Origin: Streptomyces nitrosporeus
GTDB taxonomy: Bacteria; Actinomycetota; Actinomycetes; Streptomycetales; Streptomycetaceae
Assembly (NCBI RefSeq): GCF_008704555.1
Contig: NZ_CP023702.1
Location: 6,990,001-7,054,000, forward strand
Length of the DNA stretch: 64,000 nt
Reading direction: 5' to 3'
The notes under the pieces: model-generated
Database searches by the model: none
Told to the model about the DNA's origin: nothing
What the model saw: only the letters and a program-made list of their open reading frames with translations
Shown here: one piece after another, positions 32,908 through 40,821 of the stretch
Position numbering within the stretch: the first letter of the stretch is position 1
Layout: each line of letters opens with the position of its first letter
Translations under genes and position numbers: made by a program

Positions 32908-33203
32908 GCGAGTGCAGCATGCCGGACGAGTTGGGTCCGGGCCTCGACGTAGAGGGCTTCATCCTCGACGAAATCCGTGGGATGGCGCTCGACTGGTGTT
33001 GCCGGAAGCACTACAACACGCGTCCGGAACAGATCCTGGCGGCCTACCGGGATCAGGTACTGCACGAAGCTGCGGAGAAGATCCGGGCGAAGGCGGACAC
33101 CTTCTCGGACTGGGACTTCACCACGCGGCGCGACATGCGCGAGGCGGCTGACCTCGTCGACCACGACGTGGAGGACGAGGAAGAGGAAGGCGACGAGCTG
33201 TGA
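32904..33203 (+). CDS. Small early protein with HEAAEKIR module
   Basis: 99 residues, ATGA overlap. N-terminal LDEIRGMALDWCCRKHYNTRPEQILAAYRDQ, then LHEAAEKIRAKADTF...MREAADLVDHDVEDEEEEGDE with a very acidic tail. Related to its two neighbours upstream. Confidence 0.7.
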   Translation: MSECSMPDELGPGLDVEGFILDEIRGMALDWCCRKHYNTRPEQILAAYRDQVLHEAAEKIRAKADTFSDWDFTTRRDMREAADLVDHDVEDEEEEGDEL

Positions 33204-33385
33204 CGCAGATCAACGCTGGCGAGCCCACCCCGGCGGCCGTCGCCCTGACCCGTCGCATGGACCGCTCCGACGCGTTCCGTGCGGCACACACGCTGACGCA
33301 CTTGCTCGACTGGGGCGGCTACCGGCCGGACGTGATCGACGTGCTGCGGGTGGCGGAGTTCCTGACGGATGGAGAGTGCGAGTGA
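33200..33385 (+). CDS. Hypothetical early protein
   Basis: 61 residues from GTG 33200. Helical; the C-terminus YRPDVIDVLRVAEFLTDGE resembles the helical ends of the proteins at 47451 and 48008 (DLIELADYLAGE, DIITMATFLAGE). Function unknown. Confidence 0.68.
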   Translation: MTQINAGEPTPAAVALTRRMDRSDAFRAAHTLTHLLDWGGYRPDVIDVLRVAEFLTDGECE

Positions 33386-33582
33386 TGAGCACTCCTGTTC
33401 CCGGGACTGGCCGGCCACGGTGGCACAGCCGGAAGAACCGCGCGGGGCGTCCCAACGGGCTGCTGTCCGCAAGTCGCATCATCCCGCACAGGTACGCCGA
33501 CGAGGGCGACAAGGGGCCGTGGTTCCGTCGCATTGTACGGCGCCGTGAAGCACGTCTCTGGAAGAAGGAGGCGGACCAGTGA
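33385..33582 (+). CDS. Small basic protein
   Basis: 65 residues from ATG 33385; GTG 33382, overlapping the previous stop, is in frame too. Rich in Arg, Lys and His (WHSRKNRAGRPNG, FRRIVRRREARLWKK). Could bind nucleic acid. No family recognised. Confidence 0.65.
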   Translation: MSTPVPGTGRPRWHSRKNRAGRPNGLLSASRIIPHRYADEGDKGPWFRRIVRRREARLWKKEADQ

Positions 33583-33770
33583 CGGCCTACCACATCGGCC
33601 GCTCCTGGACCGGCCACGAGATCGAAGACGACTGCCCCTGTCCGCAAGTCTCGTGCGGCCTCGTCGACGTGGAGGCCGTCGCGGACGAGTGCGAGCATCA
33701 CCCGCCCCTGTGCGCTAAGTCGATGCGGCAGGGACATCATGCCGAGGATTGTCAGAAGGAGGAGAGCTAA
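33579..33770 (+). CDS. Small Cys/His zinc-module protein
   Basis: 63 residues from GTG 33579. HIGRSWTGHEIEDDCPCPQVSCGLVD...CEHHPPLC...GHHAEDC repeats the N-terminal half of the protein at 32467 with all Cys and His kept. Probable zinc-binding mini-protein. Confidence 0.7.
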   Translation: MTAYHIGRSWTGHEIEDDCPCPQVSCGLVDVEAVADECEHHPPLCAKSMRQGHHAEDCQKEES

Positions 33771-34288
33771 TGAAGCAAGCACTATGGGATGGCGTCCTGA
33801 GCATTGTCGACGGGCTGACGAAGAGCGAACCGGGGTACTTCAGTTCGCGGCGGGCTGGAGATTTCAGCGACGACGATTCGACCGTCACGTGTGAGATGCA
33901 GATGGGCCAGGACGACGGTACGTCGCTCATTTACGACATCACGGTATCCGTGAAGGTTCGCGAAGACAGCGCTGATGACTTCTGGACCGGACACAGCCAG
34001 CACCCGGACATCTACACCCTGCCGTCCGACGCCAACGAGTCCCGTCGGGTGGTTGTCGACGGTCAGCACTATTCCATCGGCCCTGGCAACTCTGGCGGCT
34101 TCGGTGGTCGGCGCTTCGACATCGAGTTCTTCGACGGACGCAAGGTGACCACTCACGACCTCTGGTCGCAGGGAACCATCCCGCCCAAGCATCGTGAGCG
34201 CTACCCGGACAACGCCCGCTTTGCCCCGCAGCCGGAACGGTCTCGGTTCACGGCGTTCGACAACTTGCACACGGAGGAGACCTCATGA
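33770..34288 (+). CDS. Hypothetical early protein
   Basis: 172 residues from ATG 33770 (TAATG overlap), with AAGGAGGAGAGCT upstream. Beta-rich middle (STVTCEMQMGQDDGTSLIYDITVSVKV; RRFDIEFFDGRKVTTHDLWSQGTIPP). No motif recognised. Confidence 0.7.
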   Translation: MKQALWDGVLSIVDGLTKSEPGYFSSRRAGDFSDDDSTVTCEMQMGQDDGTSLIYDITVSVKVREDSADDFWTGHSQHPDIYTLPSDANESRRVVVDGQHYSIGPGNSGGFGGRRFDIEFFDGRKVTTHDLWSQGTIPPKHRERYPDNARFAPQPERSRFTAFDNLHTEETS

Positions 34289-34590
34289 GCATGGCCGAAC
34301 TCGTAGCCGCTGGCGCCCCGGAGCTGCCGGAGGGTTACTTCTACCGGATCCGAGAGACGTCGATATCCAACCTGATGGTGGAGATCCGGCAGCAGAAAGG
34401 CCGTTGGCGGTCGACGCTCGTCACCGACACGTACGTCATCCATAAGCCCGACGTCCCGGCTGGGGAGTCCGTCGTCAGGGCGTGTGAGCGCGCGTTCGAG
34501 ACGTGGCAGGGTGCCGCCGCGGAGCGCGCCGCGTACAGGTCGTCGCTGCCCTTCCTCGGAGACCACGACCCGCGGGGAGGTCGTCGGTGA
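34285..34590 (+). CDS. Hypothetical early protein
   Basis: 101 residues, ATGA overlap. GYFYRIRETSISNLMVEIRQQKGRW has a small beta-sheet look; the C-terminus is helical and basic. Its end overlaps the methyltransferase start (GTGA). Confidence 0.68.
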   Translation: MSMAELVAAGAPELPEGYFYRIRETSISNLMVEIRQQKGRWRSTLVTDTYVIHKPDVPAGESVVRACERAFETWQGAAAERAAYRSSLPFLGDHDPRGGRR

Positions 34591-35327
34591 AGCTGCGCAA
34601 GCCACTTACTCTCGTCGACCACGGTGAGATCTTGGCCCTGATCGCCACTCTCCGAGCTTTGGGCCGCCCGCTGCACCTGGATCTGTTCTGCTGCCAGGGC
34701 GGGGCATCGAAGGGCTACGCGGACGCTGGCTTTACGGTCCTGGGCGTCGACATCGACCCCCAGCCTCGTTACGTCCATCCGGATCAGTTCGTCCAGGCGG
34801 ACGCTGTGGAGTTCGTGCATCGGTACGGGCACCTTTTCAACTCGGCCAGCGCCTCACCGCCCTGCCAGCTCTACAGCAAGACGCACAGGATCCAGAAGAA
34901 CGACCACCCGGACCTGATCGGCCCGACGCGGAAGGCGCTGGAGGAGACCGGCCTCCCCTGGGTCATCGAGAACGTCATGGACGCTGCCTCCGAACTCCGC
35001 ACCCCGCGGATGTTGTGCGGCGCCATGTTCGGCATCGAGACCTACCGGCACCGCCTGTTCGAGCCCGGGGGCGGCTTCAGTTTCGTCCCCCCGGAGCACC
35101 CGCAGCACGTCGCCCGGACGACGAAGATGGGCCGCCCCGTGAAGCCGGGGGAGTACATGCACGTCGTCGGCAACTTCACGGGCGTCGACCTGGCGCGCGA
35201 CGTCATGGGGATGCCGTGGGCGAACCGGGACGGGCTGCGCGAGGCCATCCCGCCGGCGTATACGGAGTGGATCGGTGAACGGCTCATGGCGCACGTCATG
35301 GGCGACGAGATGAGGGAGGCGGCGTGA
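34587..35327 (+). CDS. DNA cytosine-C5 methyltransferase-like protein
   Basis: 246 residues from GTG 34587. Motif I LDLFCCQGGASKGYADAGF, acidic GVDIDPQPRY (motif II), ASPPCQLYSK with the catalytic Cys (motif IV) and WVIENV (motif VI), in order. The C-terminal MGMPWANRDGLREAIPPAYTEWIGERL matches motifs IX-X. The target recognition region is very short. Likely protects phage DNA from restriction or marks it; no partner nuclease seen. Confidence 0.83.
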   Translation: MKLRKPLTLVDHGEILALIATLRALGRPLHLDLFCCQGGASKGYADAGFTVLGVDIDPQPRYVHPDQFVQADAVEFVHRYGHLFNSASASPPCQLYSKTHRIQKNDHPDLIGPTRKALEETGLPWVIENVMDAASELRTPRMLCGAMFGIETYRHRLFEPGGGFSFVPPEHPQHVARTTKMGRPVKPGEYMHVVGNFTGVDLARDVMGMPWANRDGLREAIPPAYTEWIGERLMAHVMGDEMREAA

Positions 35328-35797
35328 CCACCTTCGGTGAGTACCGAACCACCTACCGCAGCGACGACCGGGCCACCCTTCTCTGCGTCGGCCTGTGCCG
35401 GCGCCGCAAGCCGCGGGACGAGTTCCGCACCACTCCATGGCACGGCAAGGCAGCCTCCTGCATCCGTTGCGAGACCTTCCCCGGACCGGCCGGGCGGTCG
35501 CTCTGGCAGATCGAGCACGATGCCCGGGTGTGCCGGGACCTGGAGCAGGCCCGGGAGAAGCTCCGCATGTACCAGCGCTACGCCGCCAAACTCCGGGCGG
35601 AGCGGTACGCCAGCGCGTGGGTGGCTGCCTTCACCGCCACCTCCCCGACGTCGGCCGACGCCTTCGAAGCCCACAAGGCCCCTTTCAACCGCGCCGTGGA
35701 GACCCGTCGGCAGAAGTGGGCGCCGCTCATCGAGGAGGCGCTCAGCAAGGCACACACGCTTGTAGAGGAGGAAGCATGGCAGACCCCGACGACCTGA
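35324..35797 (+). CDS. Hypothetical early protein with Cys motif
   Basis: 157 residues from GTG 35324. An N-terminal zinc-like region (CVGLCRRRKPRDEFRTTPWHGKAASCIRCETF) is followed by a long helical part (LEQAREKLRMYQRYAAKLRAERY). The zinc pattern recalls the recombinase-like Cys clusters of HNH proteins but no nuclease motif follows. Confidence 0.68.
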   Translation: MTTFGEYRTTYRSDDRATLLCVGLCRRRKPRDEFRTTPWHGKAASCIRCETFPGPAGRSLWQIEHDARVCRDLEQAREKLRMYQRYAAKLRAERYASAWVAAFTATSPTSADAFEAHKAPFNRAVETRRQKWAPLIEEALSKAHTLVEEEAWQTPTT

Positions 35798-36003
35798 CGG
35801 CAGACGTTCAGGACTACGCCTTGGGAACCCTGGCGGAGTGGATCAAGGGCTACACCGTTCCGGAGGAGGGACCGCAGCAGAAGTGCACCCTCCTGGCCGT
35901 GGCGGAGGATGGCCGATCGATCGACATTCAGATGGAGACCTGCGACCCCTTCCCTTACGACGCGAAGGTTTTCCGCATCTGGTTGGAGGTGGAGGCGTTG
36001 TGA
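35776..36003 (+). CDS. Hypothetical early protein
   Basis: 75 residues from ATG 35776, with GGAGGAAGC upstream, overlapping the preceding gene by 22 bases. LGTLAEWIKGYTVPEEGPQQKCTLLAVAEDGRSIDIQME. No family recognised. Confidence 0.65.
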   Translation: MADPDDLTADVQDYALGTLAEWIKGYTVPEEGPQQKCTLLAVAEDGRSIDIQMETCDPFPYDAKVFRIWLEVEAL

Positions 36004-36542
36004 CCGAGCCCCTGCCCGGAGACTTCGGGCTCACGAGGATCGAGGGAATCACCGGCCGCCTCGTCGCTGCCGGCCAGGCCCTCGTTGGCGACGCTGCGCC
36101 GGTCCAGCACGCGTATGTCTATGTCGGTGACGGCATGGTCGTCCAGGCGATGCCGGGCGGGGCGGAGTTGATTCGCCTGGAGGATGCGAGCCCCGTCGTG
36201 CAGTGGTCAACGGGGCACTTCGATCTGGAAGACCAGACGCGTTTCAACATCGCCATGGAGGCGCGTTCCCTCGTCGGCACCCCGTACAGCTTCCTGGACT
36301 ACGCCTCGATCGGCCTGGCCCACTACCGCATCCGTCCTGCGTGGGTGCGCGACTTCGTGGCTGACACGGGTCACATGATCTGCTCCCAGCTCGTTGACGA
36401 GGTCTATTTCCGTGCCGGCGTGCACCTCTTCGACGACGGACGGCTACCCGGGGACGTGACGCCAGGGGATCTCTGGAAGCTCATCAACCCGCGGCGCGTG
36501 TCGCCGTCGGACCGAGACCTTTGGAGGCTGGCGAATGAGTGA
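36000..36542 (+). CDS. NlpC/P60-superfamily (YiiX-like) permuted papain-fold protein
   Basis: 180 residues from GTG 36000. GDFGLTRIEGITGRLVAAGQALVG is the typical helix start; VQHAYVYVGDGMVVQAMPGG carries the His, and MICSQLVDEVYFRAG the Cys, in the permuted order of YiiX/YaeF-type proteins. Such enzymes act on peptides or lipids. Its presence in an early operon, away from lysis genes, is unusual. Confidence 0.72.
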   Translation: MTEPLPGDFGLTRIEGITGRLVAAGQALVGDAAPVQHAYVYVGDGMVVQAMPGGAELIRLEDASPVVQWSTGHFDLEDQTRFNIAMEARSLVGTPYSFLDYASIGLAHYRIRPAWVRDFVADTGHMICSQLVDEVYFRAGVHLFDDGRLPGDVTPGDLWKLINPRRVSPSDRDLWRLANE

Positions 36543-36936
36543 CGAGGAAGTCTCCGCCGAGGTCTACGACCTGCGTGAGGAGCTGACGGAGGCGCACCGA
36601 CAACGCGCCTTCCAGCGCGAGGAGGACGCGGGGCGAATCGAAGCTCTTCGAGCCGAGGTCCGACGCCTCTCCCGTGCCCTCCGGCTGTCCGAAGCGAAGG
36701 TGGGCGGGGCCAAGCTCCACGTAGACCAGGTGAACACACGGCTGGCCATGCTGGAGGACGTCGTCACGGCATGTGACGACCTTCTGGGAGAGCGCGACCG
36801 TTACCGGCTCGCCTGGCTCTCCGCCCGTCGACGTGCCGCGGAGGAGGCTGTCCTCGGCGCCGAGGCCGTGGAGCACCTGCGCGACGAGATCGCCCGACTC
36901 CGAGCCGCCCTGGCACGCACCGCGGATCCGCGCTAG
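36535..36936 (+). CDS. Coiled-coil early protein
   Basis: 133 residues. Almost entirely heptad-like charged helix with Leu spacing (residues 8-60 and 95-128). Its TAG stop (36934-36936) lies inside palindrome copy 4. Last gene of the long early operon before promoter-like copy 3. Confidence 0.7.
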   Translation: MSDEEVSAEVYDLREELTEAHRQRAFQREEDAGRIEALRAEVRRLSRALRLSEAKVGGAKLHVDQVNTRLAMLEDVVTACDDLLGERDRYRLAWLSARRRAAEEAVLGAEAVEHLRDEIARLRAALARTADPR

Positions 36937-36946
36937 TCGACTAACG
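36931..36946. promoter_or_regulatory. Dispersed palindrome, copy 4 (variant)
   Basis: CGCTAGTCGACTAACG, with one G-to-A change in the right arm. It lies 25 bases upstream of promoter-like copy 3 and overlaps the stop of the coiled-coil gene. Confidence 0.68.
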
Positions 36947-36970
36947 CGGAATCGGCGCCGTCCAAGAGAT

Positions 36971-37037
36971 TAAAAGATCTTGGAAATTCCGTGCGACATC
37001 GAGGCCGAATTCCCACATAACTAAGACGTAGGGACGA
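36971..37037 (+). promoter_or_regulatory. Repeated early promoter-like element, copy 3
   Basis: TAAAAGATCTTG at 36971, GTGCGACATCGAGGCCGAAT at 36991-37010, TCCCACATAACTAAGACGTA at 37011-37030 and GGGACGA after it. Only one base in the central block differs from copies 1 and 2. Lies 40 bases upstream of the gp3-like gene. Confidence 0.72.
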
Positions 37038-37076
37038 GCACCCCTACCCCACACCACTGACGAGAGGCACTCACAC

Positions 37077-37844
37077 ATGGCGAACAACATCCGCTCCATC
37101 TTCGAGACCGACCCCGACGCCAAGCCGAAGCCGAAGGCCAACTTCTCCAACGACGTCGTGGGCCGCTTCCGGTCCGGCCGGCTCGTCGGCAAGCAGCCGG
37201 AAAGCCTGAACGAGTGGCGCGTCACCACGGGTGACCCCGACGTCGCCGACACCATCGCGGCCCTGATGGGCGGCGTCAAGGAGGAGTGGGACACCGACAA
37301 GGAGGACAACCTCCAGGTGCTCACGGAGTCGAAGTCGGTGGAGGTCATCATCGAGAACTCCGACGCCATCGACGCCTCGATGAAGCTCTTCGGATTCTCC
37401 GGCCTCACCCACCACTGCGACGGCGTGAAGTACCTGTCGGACGAGGATCCGACGCTGGTCGGCACCCCGTGCGGCTGCCCTCCGCTCCTGGAGGACCGCA
37501 AGGCGCGTGCGAAGAGTGGCAAGGGGCCGAAGCCGTCGATCGACATCACGTTCAAGCTGGCGGCGAACCCGGAGCTGGGCAAGTTTCGCTTCAACAGCGG
37601 CGGTTGGTCGCTCGTCAACGTCCTCCACGAGGTCATCGAGGCGATCGATAACACGGGCGGCCGTCAGGAGGACGCGGACGGCAAGGTGACCGACCCGGGC
37701 CGCCCGGTGCGGGCCACGCTGACGATCGAGCACGTGGCCTACACGACCAAGGCGGGCCGTGACGTGGCCTACAACATGCCGGTCGTCAAGGTGCTGGGCG
37801 TCTACGAGGCCGCCCAGCCGGCTGACCTCCCGATGGCCGCCTGA
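37077..37844 (+). CDS. Recombination directionality factor, phiC31 gp3-like
   Basis: 255 residues, ATG after GAGAGGCACTCACAC. The opening NNIRSIFETDPDAKPKPKAN, the LNEWRVTTGDPDVADTIAALMGG segment, the LTHHCDGVKYL...CGCPP cysteine cluster and the PSIDITFKLAANPELGKFRFNSGGWSL segment agree with what I know of the Gp3-like family. In phiC31 this protein binds the large serine integrase and switches it to excision. It therefore predicts a serine integrase gene, which must lie left of the window. Confidence 0.75.
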   Translation: MANNIRSIFETDPDAKPKPKANFSNDVVGRFRSGRLVGKQPESLNEWRVTTGDPDVADTIAALMGGVKEEWDTDKEDNLQVLTESKSVEVIIENSDAIDASMKLFGFSGLTHHCDGVKYLSDEDPTLVGTPCGCPPLLEDRKARAKSGKGPKPSIDITFKLAANPELGKFRFNSGGWSLVNVLHEVIEAIDNTGGRQEDADGKVTDPGRPVRATLTIEHVAYTTKAGRDVAYNMPVVKVLGVYEAAQPADLPMAA

Positions 37845-37865
37845 CCTATCGCGCGGCACACGAAC

Positions 37866-37900
37866 GCAGCCCCTTCCGAGTAGAGGTCGGAGGGGGCTGC
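37866..37900 (+). terminator. Intrinsic terminator
   Basis: GCAGCCCCTTCCGA (37866-37879) pairs with TCGGAGGGGGCTGC (37887-37900), a 14-bp stem with one T-G pair and a seven-base loop. Ends the gp3-like transcript. Confidence 0.82.
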
Positions 37901-37938
37901 GTGGTCACGACTATACCCACTCACAGAGGAGAACTGAC

Positions 37939-38208
37939 ATGGCCAAGACCCGACTCACCGACTTCACCGGAGCCGAGATCCGTCCCGGCAAGCTGGTCGT
38001 CTACGCGACCCGGCGCGGAAATCGCGTCCGGCAGACGGAGGCAACCGTCATGGAGACCATGAGTGACAAGCGCGCTGGCCGGGTCGTCCCGCGGCTCAAG
38101 GTCCAGCCGACGGGCCGCGACTCCGGTTTCTCCGCCCGGTCAACGCTCGCCCCGCAGTACGTCAGCGCCGAACACGTCGTCGTCATCGGCGACGCCCCGA
38201 CCGCCTGA
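37939..38208 (+). CDS. Hypothetical early protein
   Basis: 89 residues from ATG 37939, with AGAGGAGAACTGAC upstream. Small basic SH3-like sequence (GAEIRPGKLVVYATRRGNRVRQTEATVMET...RLKVQPTGR). Stands alone between two terminators. Confidence 0.7.
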   Translation: MAKTRLTDFTGAEIRPGKLVVYATRRGNRVRQTEATVMETMSDKRAGRVVPRLKVQPTGRDSGFSARSTLAPQYVSAEHVVVIGDAPTA

Positions 38209-38222
38209 CCGACGCATCACCC

Positions 38223-38251
38223 GGCCTCCGCACACCGACGATGCGGGGGCC
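38223..38251 (+). terminator. Intrinsic terminator
   Basis: GGCCTCCGC (38223-38231) pairs with GCGGGGGCC (38243-38251), one T-G pair, then TTC. Confidence 0.72.
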
Positions 38252-38279
38252 TTCGTACGGCACTCACGGAGGAGAGAGC

Positions 38280-39023
38280 ATGGCAGAGTTCAAGGTGGGG
38301 GACAAGGTACGAGTCCTGGCCGGCGGCGAAGGCGTCATCACGTACGGCCCGGTGAACAGCACCTTCGACACCTACAAGATGTACGTCGTCAAGCAGGACG
38401 GCGACGACGAGCGGGCATTCAAGAGCGTCGACCTGGAGCCGCTCCCGGAGTTCGCCGTCGGCGACAAGGTCACGTCGACGGCTGCCTTCGCCGGCGTCGC
38501 GGGCAACCTAGTGGCCGGTCCCTTCGCCTCCGCGTACGGCGGGTCGCCGTTCTGGGTGATGGAGCTGGACGGGGTTCACCATGCGCCTGCGGAGAGTTCC
38601 CTCATCAAGGTAGAAGCCCCCGCCCTTGTCCCGGTCGGTACCCGTGTGCGGATCGATCGGGCGACGTACGCGGACAGGTGCCACGGCCGCACGGGCACGG
38701 TGACGAGCAACACGGAGACGTGGCGCGAGAGCAACGGCGACACCCACGTCTACTGCGTCCAGATCAGCGACGACGTGGACGACTGCGTCTATGTCGCCGA
38801 GGTCACCCCCGTCGACGAGCCGGCCGACGATGCCTGGACGTACAAGGGCGTGACCTACGTCCCCGGCGTCGACTACCTCGACAACAACGGCGACCTCTGG
38901 CGGTTCGCGCTCATCGACGGCGTGCTCCACGGAGACTGGGGACGGAGCCGGTACAGCGTGTCGGCCGACGCCTTCGACATCTCCGGAGCCGTCCTCAACT
39001 ACGGACCCTTCGTCAAGCAGTGA
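38280..39023 (+). CDS. phiSA1p31-related protein with KOW/SH3-like domains
   Basis: 247 residues from ATG 38280, after GGAGGAGAGAGC. Three small barrel-like segments start with FKVGDKVRVLAGGEGVITYG, FAVGDKVTSTAAFAGVAGNL and VPVGTRVRIDRATYADRCHG. The C-terminal WTYKGVTYVPGVDYLDNNGDLWRFA...LNYGPFV is the phiSA1p31-type module found singly in neighbouring genes. Function unknown. Confidence 0.7.
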   Translation: MAEFKVGDKVRVLAGGEGVITYGPVNSTFDTYKMYVVKQDGDDERAFKSVDLEPLPEFAVGDKVTSTAAFAGVAGNLVAGPFASAYGGSPFWVMELDGVHHAPAESSLIKVEAPALVPVGTRVRIDRATYADRCHGRTGTVTSNTETWRESNGDTHVYCVQISDDVDDCVYVAEVTPVDEPADDAWTYKGVTYVPGVDYLDNNGDLWRFALIDGVLHGDWGRSRYSVSADAFDISGAVLNYGPFVKQ

Positions 39024-39025
39024 CC

Positions 39026-39064
39026 ACCCCGCTCCCGGCGCCCACGTGGCCCGGGAGCGGGGTG
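39026..39064 (+). terminator. Intrinsic terminator
   Basis: Perfect 14-bp stem CACCCCGCTCCCGG (39026-39039) and CCGGGAGCGGGGTG (39051-39064). Confidence 0.85.
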
Positions 39065-39086
39065 CGTAGGAGAGAGAGGAGAGCCC

Positions 39087-39323
39087 ATGGACATAACCCC
39101 CGCCCTACGTCGTCGGGACGTCCACGCCGTGGTGGTTGAGTTCTATCGGAGATACCGCGAAGAGGATCGACTGTCCCATGAGGAAGCGGTGGTAAGTGCC
39201 GTGGGAGTGACGGTATCTGCGTTTCGCATCATGGATGAATCGTCCGCAGCCTACGGCCTCCCACCCGCCCATCCGGTCACTGGGGACCAAGCACGCGAAG
39301 CACTTACCTACCACACGCCTTGA
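39087..39323 (+). CDS. Hypothetical early protein
   Basis: 78 residues, ATG after GAGAGAGAGGAGAGCCC. Helical; EEAVVSAVGVTVSAFRIMDESSAAYGL. Codon use looks less biased than in its neighbours, which may mean recent gain. No family recognised. Confidence 0.68.
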   Translation: MDITPALRRRDVHAVVVEFYRRYREEDRLSHEEAVVSAVGVTVSAFRIMDESSAAYGLPPAHPVTGDQAREALTYHTP

Positions 39324-39338
39324 AACGAGGAGACCCGC

Positions 39339-39731
39339 ATGGCAACCGCACAGTACGACACCCGCACGCGCACCCTCGAAGAGACGGTCATCGTTCTCAC
39401 GCTGACGCAGGACGAGGCGGACGAGCTGCGGGAGGTTCTCGCATCCGATGCCAGCACCCGGGCGACGGTGTGCATCCTGGACGCGCTGACCCGGCCGACC
39501 CAGCCTGAGCAGTCCGCCCCGGCGGCCGACACGTACACGTCGGCTGCGGGTATCACCTACGACTTGTCGGCGTCGTATCGGGACCGGGGTGGGGACGTTT
39601 GGGAGTTCACCGGGAAGCGCACCGTGCACTCCGGTCGGCCCTTCGTGACCTACACCGGCTACATGGACAACGACGACACAGTGGACGACATCGAAGCCAA
39701 CTGGGGCCCGCTGGTGAAGGTCACCCAGTGA
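39339..39731 (+). CDS. phiSA1p31-related protein
   Basis: 130 residues, ATG after ACGAGGAGACCCGC. N-terminal helix-rich part (LTLTQDEADELREVLASDASTRATVCILDALT) and a C-terminal module YDLSASYRDRGGDVWEFTGKRTV...IEANWGPLVKV, related to the C-terminal part of the protein at 38280. Confidence 0.72.
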   Translation: MATAQYDTRTRTLEETVIVLTLTQDEADELREVLASDASTRATVCILDALTRPTQPEQSAPAADTYTSAAGITYDLSASYRDRGGDVWEFTGKRTVHSGRPFVTYTGYMDNDDTVDDIEANWGPLVKVTQ

Positions 39732-39922
39732 CAACCATCCACACCATCGACGCCGCCAACGCCCCGGCCCTGGGCGATATCCGGGCCGCCGGCGAGGAGG
39801 CCGTGATCCGGGTGCGGAGGAACGCGACGGAGCGCAAGGACTTCGCGAAGTACTGGGAGGCCGTCGGTGTCGCGCTCGTGCGCGGGGCTGTGGTCGAGGT
39901 GATCAATCGAGAGGGGAACTGA
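39728..39922 (+). CDS. Hypothetical early protein
   Basis: 64 residues from GTG 39728. Alpha/beta (APALGDIRAAGEEAVIRVRRNATERKDFAKYWEAVGVALVRG). Its stop overlaps the next ATG. Could bind nucleic acid given its basic middle; no motif. Confidence 0.65.
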   Translation: MTTIHTIDAANAPALGDIRAAGEEAVIRVRRNATERKDFAKYWEAVGVALVRGAVVEVINREGN

Positions 39923-40119
39923 TGATGGTCGAGGTGGGGCACTTCTACCGCGACAAGGGCGGCGACATCTACCAGGCGGTGACGCCGCTGATCGTCCAGT
40001 TCGTCGCGTTCGGTCACGGTGACCCGGACGTGGAGCCGTTCGACGTCGTACCGCTGGACAGAGCATCGGACGCCGGCGACCTTGTGGAGGTCCGGCCGAC
40101 GGGTTGGGAGGCGGTCTGA
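39922..40119 (+). CDS. Small phiSA1p31-like/SH3-like protein
   Basis: 65 residues from ATG 39922. VEVGHFYRDKGGDIYQAVTPLIVQFVAFG has the same D-x-G-G-D-x-(W/Y) pattern as its neighbours. TGATG overlaps at both ends. Confidence 0.66.
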   Translation: MMVEVGHFYRDKGGDIYQAVTPLIVQFVAFGHGDPDVEPFDVVPLDRASDAGDLVEVRPTGWEAV

Positions 40120-40478
40120 TGGCGACGGACGGCAGAATCGAAGACACGGAGCAGTGGCGCTCCGTCGTTGAGTACCAGACTCGGAAGTCGAATCCGGAGA
40201 GCACCTTCCAGAACCGGTTCGACGTCCCTGCGTACCTCGAAGAGTGGAACGAGGAGATCCGCACTGAGACCCGCGGTCCGTACCAGTCAGCAGGTAACGC
40301 GCGGATCCAGGCGTCCCGAGACGCCGCGAGCCGAACCAAGCAGGTGCACGGCGGCTGGGGCCCGAACCCGCGCATGACCACTGCGCGCGTCGTCCGCGTC
40401 TACGTCGAACGAGCCTCCCTCGCGTGGGAGCCGTTCGACGAGCGCGACCCGGAGACGAAGAAATGGGGCGGCTCATGA
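40119..40478 (+). CDS. Hypothetical early protein
   Basis: 119 residues from ATG 40119. Charged and helical, with aromatic residues near the C-terminus (VYVERASLAWEPFDERD). No motif recognised. Confidence 0.68.
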   Translation: MATDGRIEDTEQWRSVVEYQTRKSNPESTFQNRFDVPAYLEEWNEEIRTETRGPYQSAGNARIQASRDAASRTKQVHGGWGPNPRMTTARVVRVYVERASLAWEPFDERDPETKKWGGS

Positions 40479-40612
40479 ACCACGACCCCACCCTCCGCAT
40501 CGTCCGGGCCGTCCCCGACGAGGAGCCTGTCACCTTCAGCCAACCGCGCAGCGTGTATGCCTTGTGGCCCTGGCTGACCGAGGAGTTCATGAGGGAGCTG
40601 GAGGAGCAGTGA
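40475..40612 (+). CDS. Hypothetical 45-residue protein
   Basis: ATGA overlap with the previous gene. SQPRSVYALWPWLTEEFMRELEEQ at the C-terminus looks like an amphipathic helix. Too small to assign. Confidence 0.6.
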   Translation: MNHDPTLRIVRAVPDEEPVTFSQPRSVYALWPWLTEEFMRELEEQ

Positions 40613-40812
40613 GCCGCATCAACGTGCACAAGGTCAGCACCATGGCGGAGAACGGGGAGCGTGAGCATACCCGGATTCCTCCGGTCCACGAGAACACGGA
40701 GGTAGCCAGCTCCCGCGAGGGCGAAGAGTTGTCGATGGCGGCCACGATCATCGACCTCGTCGACGCCCTGGACAACGGCGAGGCCCTCGTCATCACCCGC
40801 GACATCTTCTAG
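40609..40812 (+). CDS. Hypothetical 67-residue protein
   Basis: GTG 40609 overlaps the previous stop. The polar N-terminal half is probably disordered, and the C-terminal half is a helix plus strand (ATIIDLVDALDNGEALVITRDIF). Confidence 0.62.
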   Translation: MSRINVHKVSTMAENGEREHTRIPPVHENTEVASSREGEELSMAATIIDLVDALDNGEALVITRDIF

Positions 40813-40821
40813 GGGGAGCGA

